A DNA stretch of 64,000 bases from assembly GCA_022844405.1 (NCBI GenBank), contig JALHLV010000007.1:62001-126000 (forward strand), written 5' to 3'. The stretch's first letter is position 1. Each line of letters starts with the position of its first letter. The translations under genes were made by a program, and so were the position numbers. The DNA comes from Sphingomonadales bacterium (GTDB taxonomy: Bacteria > Pseudomonadota > Alphaproteobacteria > SMXS01). This document shows positions 52,573-62,388 of the stretch, piece by piece. The notes under the pieces were generated by a model, which saw nothing but the letters and a program-made list of their open reading frames with translations, did not search any database and had not been told where the DNA came from.

Positions 52573-54003
52573 TCATCCTCCGGCCTTCTCGTTCCTGCCG
52601 CCGTCGTCGGGCGACTCTTCGGGGTCTTCTTCCTGCGGCGGCTCCTTGCCGCGCCGGCGGTAGGTGTCCTCGACCGCCGACCGCGCGATCATGTAGAGGT
52701 CCTGGGCGCGGAACCATTCGGGCGATTGCGGCGTCAGCTTGTCGACGGCGATCTTGGCCTGGCGCGCCGCGCTCGGCGCCTCGCCCGAGACCGTATAGCG
52801 CTCGGCGGCCGCCAGCGCGGCCATGGCGACGTCGTCCTTGATGGTGTAGGCGAGGGCGAGCTGGTGCCAGGCGAAGCCGTTGTCGTTTTCCATCCGGGTC
52901 GCCAGGGCCAGGTTCTCGATGGCCTCGTCGGCGCGCGCCTTGTCCTCCTTCGACAGCAGCGATTGGGCGAGCGACACCCGCAGCAGCGGTTCGTAGGGCG
53001 CGGCGGCGACGGCGGCGCGGTAGGGCTCGATCGACTCTTCGATGCGGCCGCTCTCGAACAGGATCTGCGCCTTCAGCTCCAGATAGTAGGGATCGTGCGG
53101 CTTCTCGGCCAGCAGCGAGTCCATCTCCGCCATGGCCTGGGTCTCCAGCGCCTGCCGGTGATAGGCGATGGCGCGGGCATAACGGGCATAGGTGCTGGTG
53201 TCGCCGAGCGGATAGGTCTGGAAGACGACGGTCGGGTGCTCCAGGAAACCAATCAGCTTGGCCTTGATCCGCTTCAGCCGTTCGATGTCCTCGGGCCGGG
53301 CCGGCGTGTCCCAGTACGGGCTTTTCTCGGCGTCGCCGCGCAGCCGGTCGATGCGGTCCTGGGTCATCGGGTGCGAGCGCACATACGGGTCCTTGTTCTC
53401 CGTCATCAGCGACTCCTGGTCGCCGAGATAGTCGAAGAAGCTGATCAGGCCGCTGCCGGACTGGCCCGATGCGGTCAGGAAGCCGAGCGCCGCCTGGTCG
53501 GCGGCGGATTCCTGGGTGCGGGTATAGATCAGGAACGAGCGCGTGGCGAACTCGCCGCCGCTGCCCAGGATCGCCGCGCCGGCCGCCGGCGCGCCCGCCG
53601 CCATGGCCGCGGCGCCCAGCACCAGGCTGAGGATCGAGATGGTCGAGGCGCCCTTCAGGCCGTCCTGGAAGCGGGCGAGGTGGCCGCCGGTGATGTGCCC
53701 GGTCTCATGCGCCAGCACGCCGATCACCTGCAGCGGGTCCTCGGCCACCGTGAGCATGCCGGTGAACACGAAGATGCGCTGACCGGCGGCGACGAAGGCG
53801 TTGATCGAGTCGTCGTTGACCAGGTGGACGCGGACCACGTCGGGATCGAGACCCGCCGCGCGCCAGATCGGCGTCGCGTAGATCTTGATGTTCCGTTCGA
53901 TCTCGGCATCGCGGATGATCGAAATCTGCTGGGCATGCGCCGGGGCGATGGCCGAGACGACGATCAGCAGGGCGCAGAGCGCGGTTTGGAAGGCGTGCCG
54001 CAT
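52573..54003 (-). CDS. Exported M48 metalloprotease with TPR domain (BepA-like)
   Basis: 476-residue exported protein. Signal peptide about residues 1-24 (ALCALLIVVSAIAPAHA), M48 catalytic domain with zinc motif His99-Glu100-x-x-His103 in LAHETGHITGGH, and a C-terminal half of TPR-like helices. This layout is that of BepA/YfgC, a periplasmic outer-membrane assembly protease and chaperone. The ATG at 54003 has GAGG upstream; the extension to 54444 falls inside rne and is rejected. The upstream gap holds a good sigma70-like promoter. Confidence 0.92.
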   Translation of the reverse strand: MRHAFQTALCALLIVVSAIAPAHAQQISIIRDAEIERNIKIYATPIWRAAGLDPDVVRVHLVNDDSINAFVAAGQRIFVFTGMLTVAEDPLQVIGVLAHETGHITGGHLARFQDGLKGASTISILSLVLGAAAMAAGAPAAGAAILGSGGEFATRSFLIYTRTQESAADQAALGFLTASGQSGSGLISFFDYLGDQESLMTENKDPYVRSHPMTQDRIDRLRGDAEKSPYWDTPARPEDIERLKRIKAKLIGFLEHPTVVFQTYPLGDTSTYARYARAIAYHRQALETQAMAEMDSLLAEKPHDPYYLELKAQILFESGRIEESIEPYRAAVAAAPYEPLLRVSLAQSLLSKEDKARADEAIENLALATRMENDNGFAWHQLALAYTIKDDVAMAALAAAERYTVSGEAPSAARQAKIAVDKLTPQSPEWFRAQDLYMIARSAVEDTYRRRGKEPPQEEDPEESPDDGGRNEKAGG

Positions 54004-54028
54004 CGTGCCTCGTAAAAGCATTGAGACA

Positions 54029-54057
54029 AAGGTAGGTGCCCGTTGACCAAGGGTCAA
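54029..54057 (-). promoter_or_regulatory. Putative sigma70-type promoter of the M48 protease gene
   Basis: On the minus strand TTGACC (54052-54057) and TACCTT (54029-54034) are separated by 17 bp and end 26 nt before the start codon. The -35 box lies in a small palindrome, TTGACC...GGTCAA, with its other half at 54041-54048. Confidence 0.5.
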
Positions 54058-54086
54058 CGCGCGCGGCCCGCGAACCAGCTTTTGTC

Positions 54087-56567
54087 TCAGCCCCGGTTCC
54101 ACCAGCCCTGGCGTCGCGGCCGCTTCGGCTCGTCCGCCAGTCCGGCGTCCGCGGTCGCGGGTTCCGGCTCGGGGGCGGGCGCCGCTTCCGTCACCACCTC
54201 GGCGACATGGGGCTCGGGCGCGGGTGCGTCCGCCATGGCGTCGGCCACGAAGGGTTCCGGCTGGTACTCGGCGGGCTGATCCACGCTTGGCGCCAGCGCA
54301 GGCGCCTCGTAAGGCTCGGTCCATTCGGCCTGAGCGGGCGGCGACAGCGCCTCGGCGTAGGCCGGGTAGTCCGGCTGCGGCGCGTCGGGCGCATAGGGTT
54401 CGGCCGCCGCGAATTCCGACTTGCCATCGTCGTCGGCTTCCCACTCGCCATCGACCTCGCCGGTCTCGCCGTCGGTGCCGGCCGCGTTCTGCGCGGTATT
54501 GTCGTCGCCGCGCTGCTTGCGCCGGCGGCGACCGCCCCGGCGGCCCCGGCGACGCTTGGCGCGCTGTTCCTCGCTGCCCTCGCCACCCTCGCCGCCCTGG
54601 GCGCTCCCTGAGGCCTCGGCGGGCTGGTCCGCCGCATCGCCGGCATCGGCGGAATCGTCCTCCGGCTCGGCGGCCTGGACCGGTGGCGGCGTCTCGCCCT
54701 TCTGGCGGTCGCGATCACGGTCGCGGCCACGGCCGCGGCGGCGGCCCCGGCCGTCGCGGCGCGTATCGTCGTCGCGGCTTTCGGTCTCGCCGGCTTCGGC
54801 TTCGCCGGCCTCCGCCTCGTCCTCGGCGTAATCCGCCTCGGCCACGTCGGGCTCGTCGTCCTCGGCGACCATGAAGTTGTCCTGGGTGATCACCCGCGGC
54901 TCGTTCTCCACCTCCTGCTGGCCCTCGCGGCGCAGGACGTAGTGCGGCCGGTGCATGGCGCTATCGCCCGAGATCTGCACGGAGATGTGGAAGCGTTCCT
55001 CGATCGCGTTCAGGTCGTGGCGCTTGTTGTTGAGGATGTACAGCGCCACGTCGAGCGGCACGGTCAGGTGCACGGTCAGGGCGCGGCCCTTGATGCCCTC
55101 TTCCTCGATCACGCGCATGATCTGCAGCGCGCTCGACTCCACCGAACGGACCGAACCGGCGCCGGCGCAGACCGGGCACACCACCGTGCTGGATTCCAGC
55201 AGGCCCGGACGCAGCCGCTGGCGCGACATCTCCAGCAGGCCGAAGGTGCTGATCCGGCCCACCTGGAGGCGGGCGCGGTCGGTCTTGAGCGCGTCCTTCA
55301 TCCGGCGTTCGACGGCGCGGTTGTTGCGGCTCTCCTCCATGTCGATGAAGTCGATGACCACCAGGCCGGCCAGGTCGCGCAGCCGGAGCTGGCGGGCCAC
55401 TTCGTCGGCGGCTTCCATGTTGGTGCGGAAGGCGGTGCGCTCGATGTTGCGCTCGCGCGTCGACTTGCCGGAGTTGACGTCGATCGAAACCAGCGCCTCG
55501 GTCGGGTTGATCACCAGGTAGCCGCCGGATTTCAGCGGCACGGTGGCGTGGTACATGGTCTCGAGCTGGCTCTCTACCTGGAAGCGGTGGAAGAGGGGGA
55601 TCGGATCCTTGTACTGCTTCACCTTCTTGGCGTGGCTGGGCATCAGGAGCTTCATGAACTCCTTGGCGTCCTTGTATCCCTCCGCGCCCTCGACCAGCAC
55701 CTCGTCGATGTCGCCGGTATACATGTCGCGGATGGCGCGCTTGACCAGGCTGCCCTCCTCGTAGATCAGCGCCGGCGCGATCGACTTCAGCGTCAGGTCG
55801 CGGATATTGCCCCACAGCCGCAGCAGGTAGGAATAGTCGCGCTTGATCTCGGCCTTGGTGCGGCTGGCGCCCGCGGTGCGGATGATGGTGCCCATGCCTT
55901 CCGGCACCTCGAGCTCGCCCAGGATCGACTTCAGCCGCTTGCGGTCGGTGGAGCTGGGGATCTTGCGGCTGATGCCGCCGCCCCGCGCCGTGTTGGGCAT
56001 CAGCACGCAGTAGCGGCCGGCCAGCGACAGGTAGGTGGTCAGCGCCGCGCCCTTGGTGCCGCGCTCTTCCTTGACCACCTGCACCAACAGGATCTGCCGG
56101 CGCTTGATGACTTCCTGGATCTTGTAGCGCCGCTGCATGGGCGAGCGGCGCACCTCGGCGGCATCGTCGAAGCCGTCGTCGGCGCCGACCTGCTCCACGT
56201 CGTCGCCGTCCTCGCCCTCGCTGGCGTCGCCGCCGCGGTTGCGCGGCTCGTCGCTGAACTCGTCGCGGCGGCTGGCGTCATGCGCTGCCTGCTCGGCAAG
56301 CAGGGCGCGCCGGTCCTCGACCGGGATCTGGTAGTAGTCGGGGTGGATTTCGGTGAAGGCGAGGAAGCCGTGGCGATTGCCGCCGTACTCGATGAAGGCC
56401 GCCTGAAGCGAGGGTTCGACCCGCGTCACGCGCGCCAGGTAGATGTTTCCTCTCAGCGAAGCCTTGCTGGCGGCTTCGAAGTCGAATTCCTCAATGCGGT
56501 TGCCGTGGACGACAGCCACCCGGGTTTCCTCCGGGTGGGCCGAATCTAGAAGCATGCGTGTGGACAT
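54087..56567 (-). CDS. rne: Ribonuclease E
   Basis: 826-residue RNase E/G. The start STRMLLDSAHPEETRVAVVHGNRIEEFDFE is the alphaproteobacterial form; an S1 RNA-binding domain follows, with a long acidic insert near residues 110-145. The catalytic core has SIDVNSGKST and the VVIDFIDMEESRNNRAVERRMKDAL block with the second catalytic Asp, and the zinc link is CPVCAGAGSV. The C-terminal 300 residues are low-complexity, Arg/Glu/Pro/Gly-rich scaffold sequence that in relatives binds degradosome partners. ATG at 56567; the frame to 56588 adds only seven residues. Confidence 0.95.
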   Translation of the reverse strand: MSTRMLLDSAHPEETRVAVVHGNRIEEFDFEAASKASLRGNIYLARVTRVEPSLQAAFIEYGGNRHGFLAFTEIHPDYYQIPVEDRRALLAEQAAHDASRRDEFSDEPRNRGGDASEGEDGDDVEQVGADDGFDDAAEVRRSPMQRRYKIQEVIKRRQILLVQVVKEERGTKGAALTTYLSLAGRYCVLMPNTARGGGISRKIPSSTDRKRLKSILGELEVPEGMGTIIRTAGASRTKAEIKRDYSYLLRLWGNIRDLTLKSIAPALIYEEGSLVKRAIRDMYTGDIDEVLVEGAEGYKDAKEFMKLLMPSHAKKVKQYKDPIPLFHRFQVESQLETMYHATVPLKSGGYLVINPTEALVSIDVNSGKSTRERNIERTAFRTNMEAADEVARQLRLRDLAGLVVIDFIDMEESRNNRAVERRMKDALKTDRARLQVGRISTFGLLEMSRQRLRPGLLESSTVVCPVCAGAGSVRSVESSALQIMRVIEEEGIKGRALTVHLTVPLDVALYILNNKRHDLNAIEERFHISVQISGDSAMHRPHYVLRREGQQEVENEPRVITQDNFMVAEDDEPDVAEADYAEDEAEAGEAEAGETESRDDDTRRDGRGRRRGRGRDRDRDRQKGETPPPVQAAEPEDDSADAGDAADQPAEASGSAQGGEGGEGSEEQRAKRRRGRRGGRRRRKQRGDDNTAQNAAGTDGETGEVDGEWEADDDGKSEFAAAEPYAPDAPQPDYPAYAEALSPPAQAEWTEPYEAPALAPSVDQPAEYQPEPFVADAMADAPAPEPHVAEVVTEAAPAPEPEPATADAGLADEPKRPRRQGWWNRG

Positions 56568-56998
56568 TAAAACGGGCTCCAAGCCCATGGGCGTCGCGTC
56601 TTGAGGGCGCGTCCTGCCGGGGCGTGTTGTGGGGGAATACGGCCCGGAAGGACGCTTCGCTCTGAAGCGCCACGCCTTGATTCAACGTGAAATCCAGGTC
56701 AGCAACGGGCCGCGGGTTCATCAGTATCCTTACGATCTGTCTTCATTCCGCGGTTAGCGATCAACCGGCGTTTCATCGGCGCTGACAGGAATGGCGCCGT
56801 CCTGGGACGGCCTCCGCTGCTGCATCCGGAAAACCCGCTTCGGTTTGCCGCGAAAGACGAGAGCAGGCGAACAATAGCGTGACAAGCCTCTGAATTGCAA
56901 TGAAAACCGGCGACCGCCACCATTCCTGCCATCTCGCTCTGGCCAAGCCGCATCATGATGATTACCTTTCCCGGATGGGGCTGTCCGAAGACGGATCG
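56568..56998. other. Divergent leader region between rne and the amidase gene
   Basis: About 430 bases. The rne side (56568-56750) is its probable untranslated leader, which in relatives serves RNase E autoregulation. The amidase side holds in-frame ATGs at 56900 and 56975. No convincing small gene or named RNA element was seen; open frames here are composition by-products. Confidence 0.5.
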
Positions 56999-58228
56999 AT
57001 GGGAACGTTCGGGGCCGGGCGCGGTGGCCGCGCCTGCATGATTCTGCTCGTCTTTGTCGTGTTTTTCGCCGGTCTGGGCAGCGCGTCGGGGCAGCCGTCG
57101 GTGACCGGTGTCCGGATCGGCACTCATCCGGATTCTACCCGCTTCGTGCTCGACCTGTCCGAGAACATCCAGGTCAACGTCTTCACCCTGGCCGATCCGT
57201 ACCGTGTGGTGATCGACATGCCGGCGCTCGACTGGAAGGCGCCCGATGGCGGCCAGGGCCAGGCCGGCGAGACCGAGGGCCTGGTCGAGCGCTACCGCTT
57301 CGGCCTGTTCCAGCAGGGCAACGCGCGTCTGGTGCTCGACCTGCGCAAGCCCGCGTCGGTGCGCCAGGCGTTCGTGCTGCCGCCGCAGGGCGCCTATGGC
57401 TACCGCTTCGTCCTCGACCTGGAGGCGACCGACCGGGCCAGCTTCATGAAGACCGTGCAGGTGCCGCCCGCGGCGCCGTCGCCGCGGCCACCCGCGGCGG
57501 TCCAGTCGGCGCCGCACAAGCGCGACGACAGCCGCCGCACCGTGGCCGTCGACGCCGGTCATGGCGGCGTCGATCCGGGAACGATCAGCGGCGACGGAAC
57601 ATACGAGAAGCAGGTGACGTTGAGCGTCGCGCTGGAGCTGAAGCGCCAGCTTGAACGGACAGGCCGCTACAACGTGATCGTGACCCGCCAGAGCGACATC
57701 TTCATCCCGCTGGGCGAACGGGTCGAGATCGGCCGCCGCGCCAAGGCCGACCTGTTCGTCTCGCTGCATGCCGACGCCATCGCCGACAGGAATATCCGCG
57801 GCGGCACGGTCTACACCCTGTCCGAGACCGCCTCGGACAAGGAAGCCGCCGCGCTCGCCAGCAAGGAAAACAAGGCCGACATCATCGCCGGCGTCGACCT
57901 GGGCAAGCAGTCGCCCGAGGTGACCGACATCCTGATCGACCTGATGCAGCGCGAGACCATGAACTATTCCATCGAGTTCGCGACGCTGCTCATTCCCAAT
58001 CTCGAGCGGTCGGTGCTGATGCGCACCAATTCGCACCGCTTCGCCGGCTTCCGGGTGCTGAAGGCGCCCGACGTGCCGTCGGTGCTGGTCGAGATGGGCT
58101 ATCTGTCAAATGCCGAAGACACCAGATACCTGAAGTCGGAGAAGGGCCGGCGCGAGATCGCCGCGGCGGTTGCGGGCGCGATCGACGACTATTTCCAGCG
58201 CCATGACTCGCGGCTTTCGTCGCCGTGA
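56999..58228 (+). CDS. amiC: Exported N-acetylmuramoyl-L-alanine amidase
   Basis: About 409 residues. Signal peptide (CMILLVFVVFFAGLG), then an AMIN domain (GVRIGTHPDSTRFVLDLSENIQVNVFTLADPYRVVIDMP) that targets peptidoglycan and the division site, a Pro-rich linker and an Amidase_3 domain with zinc ligands in VAVDAGHGGVDPG, the later Glu in YEKQVTL, His in VSLHADA and catalytic Glu in SVLVEMGYLSN. It cleaves peptide side chains from glycan to split daughter cells. The start at 56999 gives a normal-length signal; ATGs at 56900 and 56975 would make an unusual long leader. Confidence 0.92.
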   Translation: MGTFGAGRGGRACMILLVFVVFFAGLGSASGQPSVTGVRIGTHPDSTRFVLDLSENIQVNVFTLADPYRVVIDMPALDWKAPDGGQGQAGETEGLVERYRFGLFQQGNARLVLDLRKPASVRQAFVLPPQGAYGYRFVLDLEATDRASFMKTVQVPPAAPSPRPPAAVQSAPHKRDDSRRTVAVDAGHGGVDPGTISGDGTYEKQVTLSVALELKRQLERTGRYNVIVTRQSDIFIPLGERVEIGRRAKADLFVSLHADAIADRNIRGGTVYTLSETASDKEAAALASKENKADIIAGVDLGKQSPEVTDILIDLMQRETMNYSIEFATLLIPNLERSVLMRTNSHRFAGFRVLKAPDVPSVLVEMGYLSNAEDTRYLKSEKGRREIAAAVAGAIDDYFQRHDSRLSSP

Positions 58229-58337
58229 CGCGGCCTTGCCCGGACGCGGCCGATGGCGGCTTGTCGCGGGCCGCGGGGTGCCATATTTTCCGGTTGTCTC
58301 CCGGCCCGAATCCCGTTGGACGAGAGCATAAGGGCCG

Positions 58338-60797
58338 ATGGCTACAAGCAACGTAAATCGTTATGTGAAGATCGCGGCGGGCACCGTCGGCGCCATTGTC
58401 CTGGCGGTGGTGATCGTGGTGTTCGTGATGCTGTACCGCTTCGGCGCGGCGCTGCCGGACGTCGATCAGCTGCGCAACTACGAACCGCCGGTGACCACCC
58501 GCATCCATGCCGCAGACGGCCGCCTGGTCGCCGAGTATGCGCGTGAGCGGCGGCTGTTCGTGCCGCTCGAGGCGATCCCCCAGCGGGTGATCGAGGCGTT
58601 CATGGCCGCCGAGGACAAGAACTTCTACGATCATGGCGGCATCGACTACATCGGCGTGATCCGCGCCGTGTTCGAGAACTTCTACAACAAGGCCACCGGC
58701 CAGCGGCTGGTGGGTGCCTCGACCATCACCCAGCAGGTGGCGAAGAACTTCCTGCTTACCAACGAGGTATCCTATTCGCGCAAGATCAAGGAGGCGATCC
58801 TCGCCTACCGCATCGAGCGTGCGTTCGACAAGGACCAGATCCTCGAGCTCTATCTGAACGAGATCTATCTGGGCCAGGGCATGCATCCGCAGGGCTCCTA
58901 CGGCGTCGCCGCGGCCGCCCAGTCCTATTTCGACAAGGCGCTGTCCGAGCTGGACCTGGCCGAGGCGGCCTATCTGGCGGCCCTGCCCAAGGCGCCCAGC
59001 AACTATCACCCGGTCAAGCACCCGCAGGCCGCCAAGGGCCGGCGCGACTGGGTGCTGCGGCGCATGGCCAGCGACGGCTTCATCACCCGCAAGGAGCGCG
59101 ACGCGGCCATCGCCGAGCCGCTGAAGATGCGCGCGCCGCAGGGCGAGCGGGTGTTCACCGCCGACTATTTCAACGAGGAGATCCGCCGCGAGATCGCCGC
59201 GCTCTACGGCTACGACGCGCTTTATGATGGCGGCCTGTCGGTGCGCTCGACGCTCGATTCCCGGCTGCAGGCCATCGCCGAGACGGCGCTGCGCAATGGC
59301 CTGGTGACCTATGACCGCCGCCACGGCTGGCGCGGTCCCATGGCCCGCATCACGCTCGACGACTGGAAGAAGAAGCTGGCCGGCCTGAAGATATCGACCG
59401 GTCCGCGCGAATGGCGGCTGGCCGCCGTCCTGTCGGTAGGCGTCGACGGCGCCGCCATCGGCACCATCGACGGCGACCGCGGCACCATCCCGTTCTCGCG
59501 CATGTCCTGGGCGCGGCCCGCGTTGAGGGAGCAGGACGTGGGCGCGGCGCCGTCGAAACCCTCCGACGTGGTCAAGCCCGGCGATGTGATCGTGGTCGAG
59601 AAGGCGACGGGCGAGGGCGCGGGCGCCGACGAGTACAGCCTGCGGCAGATACCCAAGGCGGAAGCCGCCATCGTCGCCATGGACCCGCATACCGGCCGCA
59701 TCCTGGCGCTGGTGGGCGGCTTCGACTACAACGCCAGCCAGTTCGACCGGGCGATGCAGGCGGTCCGCCAGCCCGGTTCGGCGTTCAAACCGTTCGTCTA
59801 CGCCGCCGCGCTCGACAGCGGGTTCACGCCGTCGGACCTGGTGCTCGACGCGCCGTTCGTCATGGACCAGGGCCCGGGCCTGCCGAAATGGCGGCCGCAG
59901 AACTATTCCAACGAGTTCTATGGCCCCAGCACGCTGCGCATGGGCATCGAGAAGTCGCGCAACGTCATGACCGTGCGGCTCGCACAGCAGGTCGGCATGA
60001 CCAAGATATCGGCCTATGCGCACAATTTCGGCATCACCGACAAGATGCCCAAGGTGCTCGCCATGTCGCTCGGCGCGGGCGAAACCACGGTGATGAAGCT
60101 GACCAACGCCTACGCCATGTTCGTCAATGGCGGCAAGCGCATCACCCCGAGTCTGATCGACCGCATCCAGGACCGCTGGGGCCGCACCGTCTACCGGCAT
60201 GACAAGCGCCCGTGCCCGGGCTGCTCGGCGCCGGGCTGGGCCAATCAGCCGGCTCCGGTGATCCCCGACAACCGCGAGCAGGTGGTCGACCCGGCCACGG
60301 CGTATCAGATGGTGTCGATGCTGGAAGGCGTGGTCCAGCGCGGCACCGGCGCCCGGGTCAACGCCATCGGCAAGCCGCTCGCCGGCAAGACCGGCACCAC
60401 CAACGACAATTTCGACAACTGGTTCGTCGGTTTCTCGCCCGACCTGGCGGTCGGCACCTATGTGGGATTCGACACGCCGGGCACCCTGGGCAGCAAGGAG
60501 ACCGGCGCCAGTTCGGCCGCGCCGATCTTCCAGGAGTTCATGGAGAAGGCGCTGAAGGGCCAGCCCGCCATTCCGTTCCGCATTCCGCCGGGCATCAGGC
60601 TGGTGCGCGTCAACAGCAAGACCGGCCAGCCCACGTCGCCCGACGACCACAACGTGATCCTCGAGGCGTTCAAGCCCGGCACCGAACCGAACGGCCAGCG
60701 CAACGTCCTCGACGGATCAGGGGTTGACGGATCGGACGGCGGCGTGCCATTGCCGGGGGAGAGATCCGCCCCGGTCGGCACCGGCGGCCTTTACTAG
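58338..60797 (+). CDS. mrcA: Penicillin-binding protein 1A
   Basis: 819-residue bifunctional peptidoglycan synthase. One N-terminal membrane segment (about residues 15-38), a glycosyltransferase domain with catalytic Glu in AAEDKNFYDHGG (about 92) and GASTITQQVAKNF, and a transpeptidase domain with active-site Ser481 in GSAFKPF, SRN in EKSRNVMT and Lys684 in GKTGTTNDN. Between them lies an OB-like insert. It begins 109 nt after the amidase, which suggests a shared cell-wall operon. The Gly/Pro-rich C-terminal tail is typical. Confidence 0.96.
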   Translation: MATSNVNRYVKIAAGTVGAIVLAVVIVVFVMLYRFGAALPDVDQLRNYEPPVTTRIHAADGRLVAEYARERRLFVPLEAIPQRVIEAFMAAEDKNFYDHGGIDYIGVIRAVFENFYNKATGQRLVGASTITQQVAKNFLLTNEVSYSRKIKEAILAYRIERAFDKDQILELYLNEIYLGQGMHPQGSYGVAAAAQSYFDKALSELDLAEAAYLAALPKAPSNYHPVKHPQAAKGRRDWVLRRMASDGFITRKERDAAIAEPLKMRAPQGERVFTADYFNEEIRREIAALYGYDALYDGGLSVRSTLDSRLQAIAETALRNGLVTYDRRHGWRGPMARITLDDWKKKLAGLKISTGPREWRLAAVLSVGVDGAAIGTIDGDRGTIPFSRMSWARPALREQDVGAAPSKPSDVVKPGDVIVVEKATGEGAGADEYSLRQIPKAEAAIVAMDPHTGRILALVGGFDYNASQFDRAMQAVRQPGSAFKPFVYAAALDSGFTPSDLVLDAPFVMDQGPGLPKWRPQNYSNEFYGPSTLRMGIEKSRNVMTVRLAQQVGMTKISAYAHNFGITDKMPKVLAMSLGAGETTVMKLTNAYAMFVNGGKRITPSLIDRIQDRWGRTVYRHDKRPCPGCSAPGWANQPAPVIPDNREQVVDPATAYQMVSMLEGVVQRGTGARVNAIGKPLAGKTGTTNDNFDNWFVGFSPDLAVGTYVGFDTPGTLGSKETGASSAAPIFQEFMEKALKGQPAIPFRIPPGIRLVRVNSKTGQPTSPDDHNVILEAFKPGTEPNGQRNVLDGSGVDGSDGGVPLPGERSAPVGTGGLY

Positions 60798-60824
60798 AAC
60801 TGAAAATCGAAGGTTATCAAGACG

Positions 60825-61956
60825 ATGCGAGCCGAAATTCAGGCACAAGTTGACTCAATCGAGCAGTCGTTGGAACTGCTGAGGAGGTCTCTTTGACTGG
60901 GATCGGGCGGTCAGGCGTCTCGACGAGCTGAACCAGCTTTCCGAAGACCCCAATCTCTGGAACGATCCGGGCAGGGCGCAGAAGCTGATGCGCGAGCGCA
61001 CCCGGCTGGACCAGGCGGTCGCTGCCACCAGGCGGATCGAATCCGGCCTTTCCGAGAACCTGGAACTGGCCGAAATGGCCGAGGCCGAGGGCGACACGGC
61101 CATGGTCGACGACGCCCAGCAGGCCCTCAAGGAGCTCGCGGCCCTGGCCCATGCCAAGCGCATCGACGCGCTGCTGTCGGGCGAGGCGGACGGCAACGAT
61201 ACCTATCTGGAAATCCACGCGGGCGCCGGCGGCACCGAGAGCCAGGACTGGGCCTCCATGCTGCTGCGCATGTACACCCGCTGGGCCGAGTCCAAGGGCT
61301 ACAAGACCGAGCTGATGGAAAACAGCGACGGCGAGGAGGCCGGCATCAAGTCCGCCACCATCCAGATCAAGGGCGAGAACGCTTTCGGCTGGCTGAAGAC
61401 CGAGGCCGGCGTGCACCGGCTGGTGCGCATCTCGCCCTATGATTCCAACGCCAGGCGGCACACCAGCTTCGCCAGCGTCGGCGTCTATCCGGTGGTCGAC
61501 GACACCATCGAGATCGAGATCAACGACAAGGACCTGCGCATCGACACCTACCGGTCCTCGGGCGCGGGCGGCCAGCACGTCAACACCACCGACAGCGCCA
61601 TTCGCATCACCCACATCCCGACCAACATCGTCGTGCAGTGCCAGAACGAGCGGTCGCAGCACAAGAACCGCGCCACCGCCATGAAGATGCTGCAGAGCCG
61701 GCTCTACGAGGCCGAGCTGCGCGCCCGCGAGGAAAAGGCCCAGGCCGCGGCGGCGTCCAAGACCGACATCGCCTGGGGTCACCAGATCCGCTCCTACGTG
61801 CTGCAGCCCTACCAGATGGTGAAGGACCTGCGCACCGGCGTGGAATCTTCCCAGCCCGACCTGGTGCTCAACGGCGGCATCGACGACTTCGTCGCCGCAG
61901 CGCTGGCCCAGAAAGTCGACGGCAAGGCGGGCGAGGCGATCGAGGATCTGAGCTAA
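60825..61956 (+). CDS. prfB: Peptide chain release factor 2, with programmed +1 frameshift
   Basis: Full-length RF2 of about 376 residues needs a +1 shift. Codons 1-23 (ATG 60825 to CTT 60891-60893) are followed by an in-frame TGA at 60894-60896; skipping the T at 60894 continues in GAC TGG to the stop at 61956. Catalytic GGQ is at 248-250 and the stop-recognition tripeptide at 203-205 reads SPY, the form often seen in Alphaproteobacteria instead of SPF. RF2 releases peptides at UGA and UAA and controls its own level by this frameshift. Read as one frame, the gene would look truncated to a start near 60988. Confidence 0.95.
60882..60897 (+). promoter_or_regulatory. RF2 autoregulatory frameshift site
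   Basis: The site reads AGGAGGTCTCTTTGAC: an anti-SD-pairing AGGAGG three bases before the CTT slippery codon, then the UGA and a C, the poor-termination context. This matches the known bacterial prfB recoding site, AGGGGG-x-x-x-CTTTGAC. Confidence 0.93.
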
Positions 61957-61968
61957 CTCTCGGCTTCC

Positions 61969-61988
61969 ATACCGCCAAAGGGCGGTAT
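61969..61988 (+). terminator. Hairpin after prfB
   Basis: Eight-bp perfect stem, ATACCGCC at 61969-61976 with GGCGGTAT at 61981-61988, loop AAAG. No T run follows, so intrinsic termination is only possible; it may be a stabiliser. Confidence 0.4.
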
Positions 61989-62077
61989 CCGGGCTTGACG
62001 AGTTGTCTTGCCGGGTGGAGGAAAAACTCCATGGCCATGGGTTAGGTATGGCGAGGTACGGCCACACGAGGTGCTTG

Positions 62078-62332
62078 ATGGATACGGTGAGTCAAAAAAG
62101 TGCCAAGCAGGCGTGCAACCAGTTCTCAAAGCTGCTCGATGCCGCCGAGAATGGTCAGTCTACGACTATCACGCGCCATGGTTGCCCGGTTGCGATCCTC
62201 GTTCCCATTGAGCTCCCGAGTAATTCGCCTCGCCAACTTTCGCTGCTCTCGATGGCGGGGACCGGTTGCGGCCTATGGGGTAACGATAGCAGCGGTGAAA
62301 TTCACCGGCTCCGAGACGAATGGGATCGCTGA
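62078..62332 (+). CDS. Solitary Phd/YefM-type antitoxin
   Basis: 84 residues with the Phd-antitoxin layout: an N-terminal SAKQACNQFSKLLDAAENGQSTTITRHGCPVAILVPI DNA-binding fold and a C-terminal GTGCGLWGND...RLRDEWDR tail that in relatives covers a PIN toxin. GAGG precedes the ATG; the longer frame to 62003 has no homology. No toxin follows within the next gene-free bases, and the next gene is convergent, so the antitoxin is orphaned or its partner was lost. Confidence 0.78.
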   Translation: MDTVSQKSAKQACNQFSKLLDAAENGQSTTITRHGCPVAILVPIELPSNSPRQLSLLSMAGTGCGLWGNDSSGEIHRLRDEWDR

Positions 62333-62388
62333 GTTTGCCGATCTGCCTCGTCTGAGGATTGCGTCAGGAGCGACGAGCAATAACGATA

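Noticed and set aside
52573-54444. A 623-residue version of the M48 protease starting at 54444
   Set aside because: The first 147 residues are Arg/Gly-rich, overlap the end of rne antiparallel to nothing conserved, and precede a clear signal peptide at 54003.
60988-61956. prfB as a shorter gene starting at the ATG at 60988
   Set aside because: The conserved RF2 N-terminus and the complete recoding motif lie upstream; the short version would lack part of domain 1.
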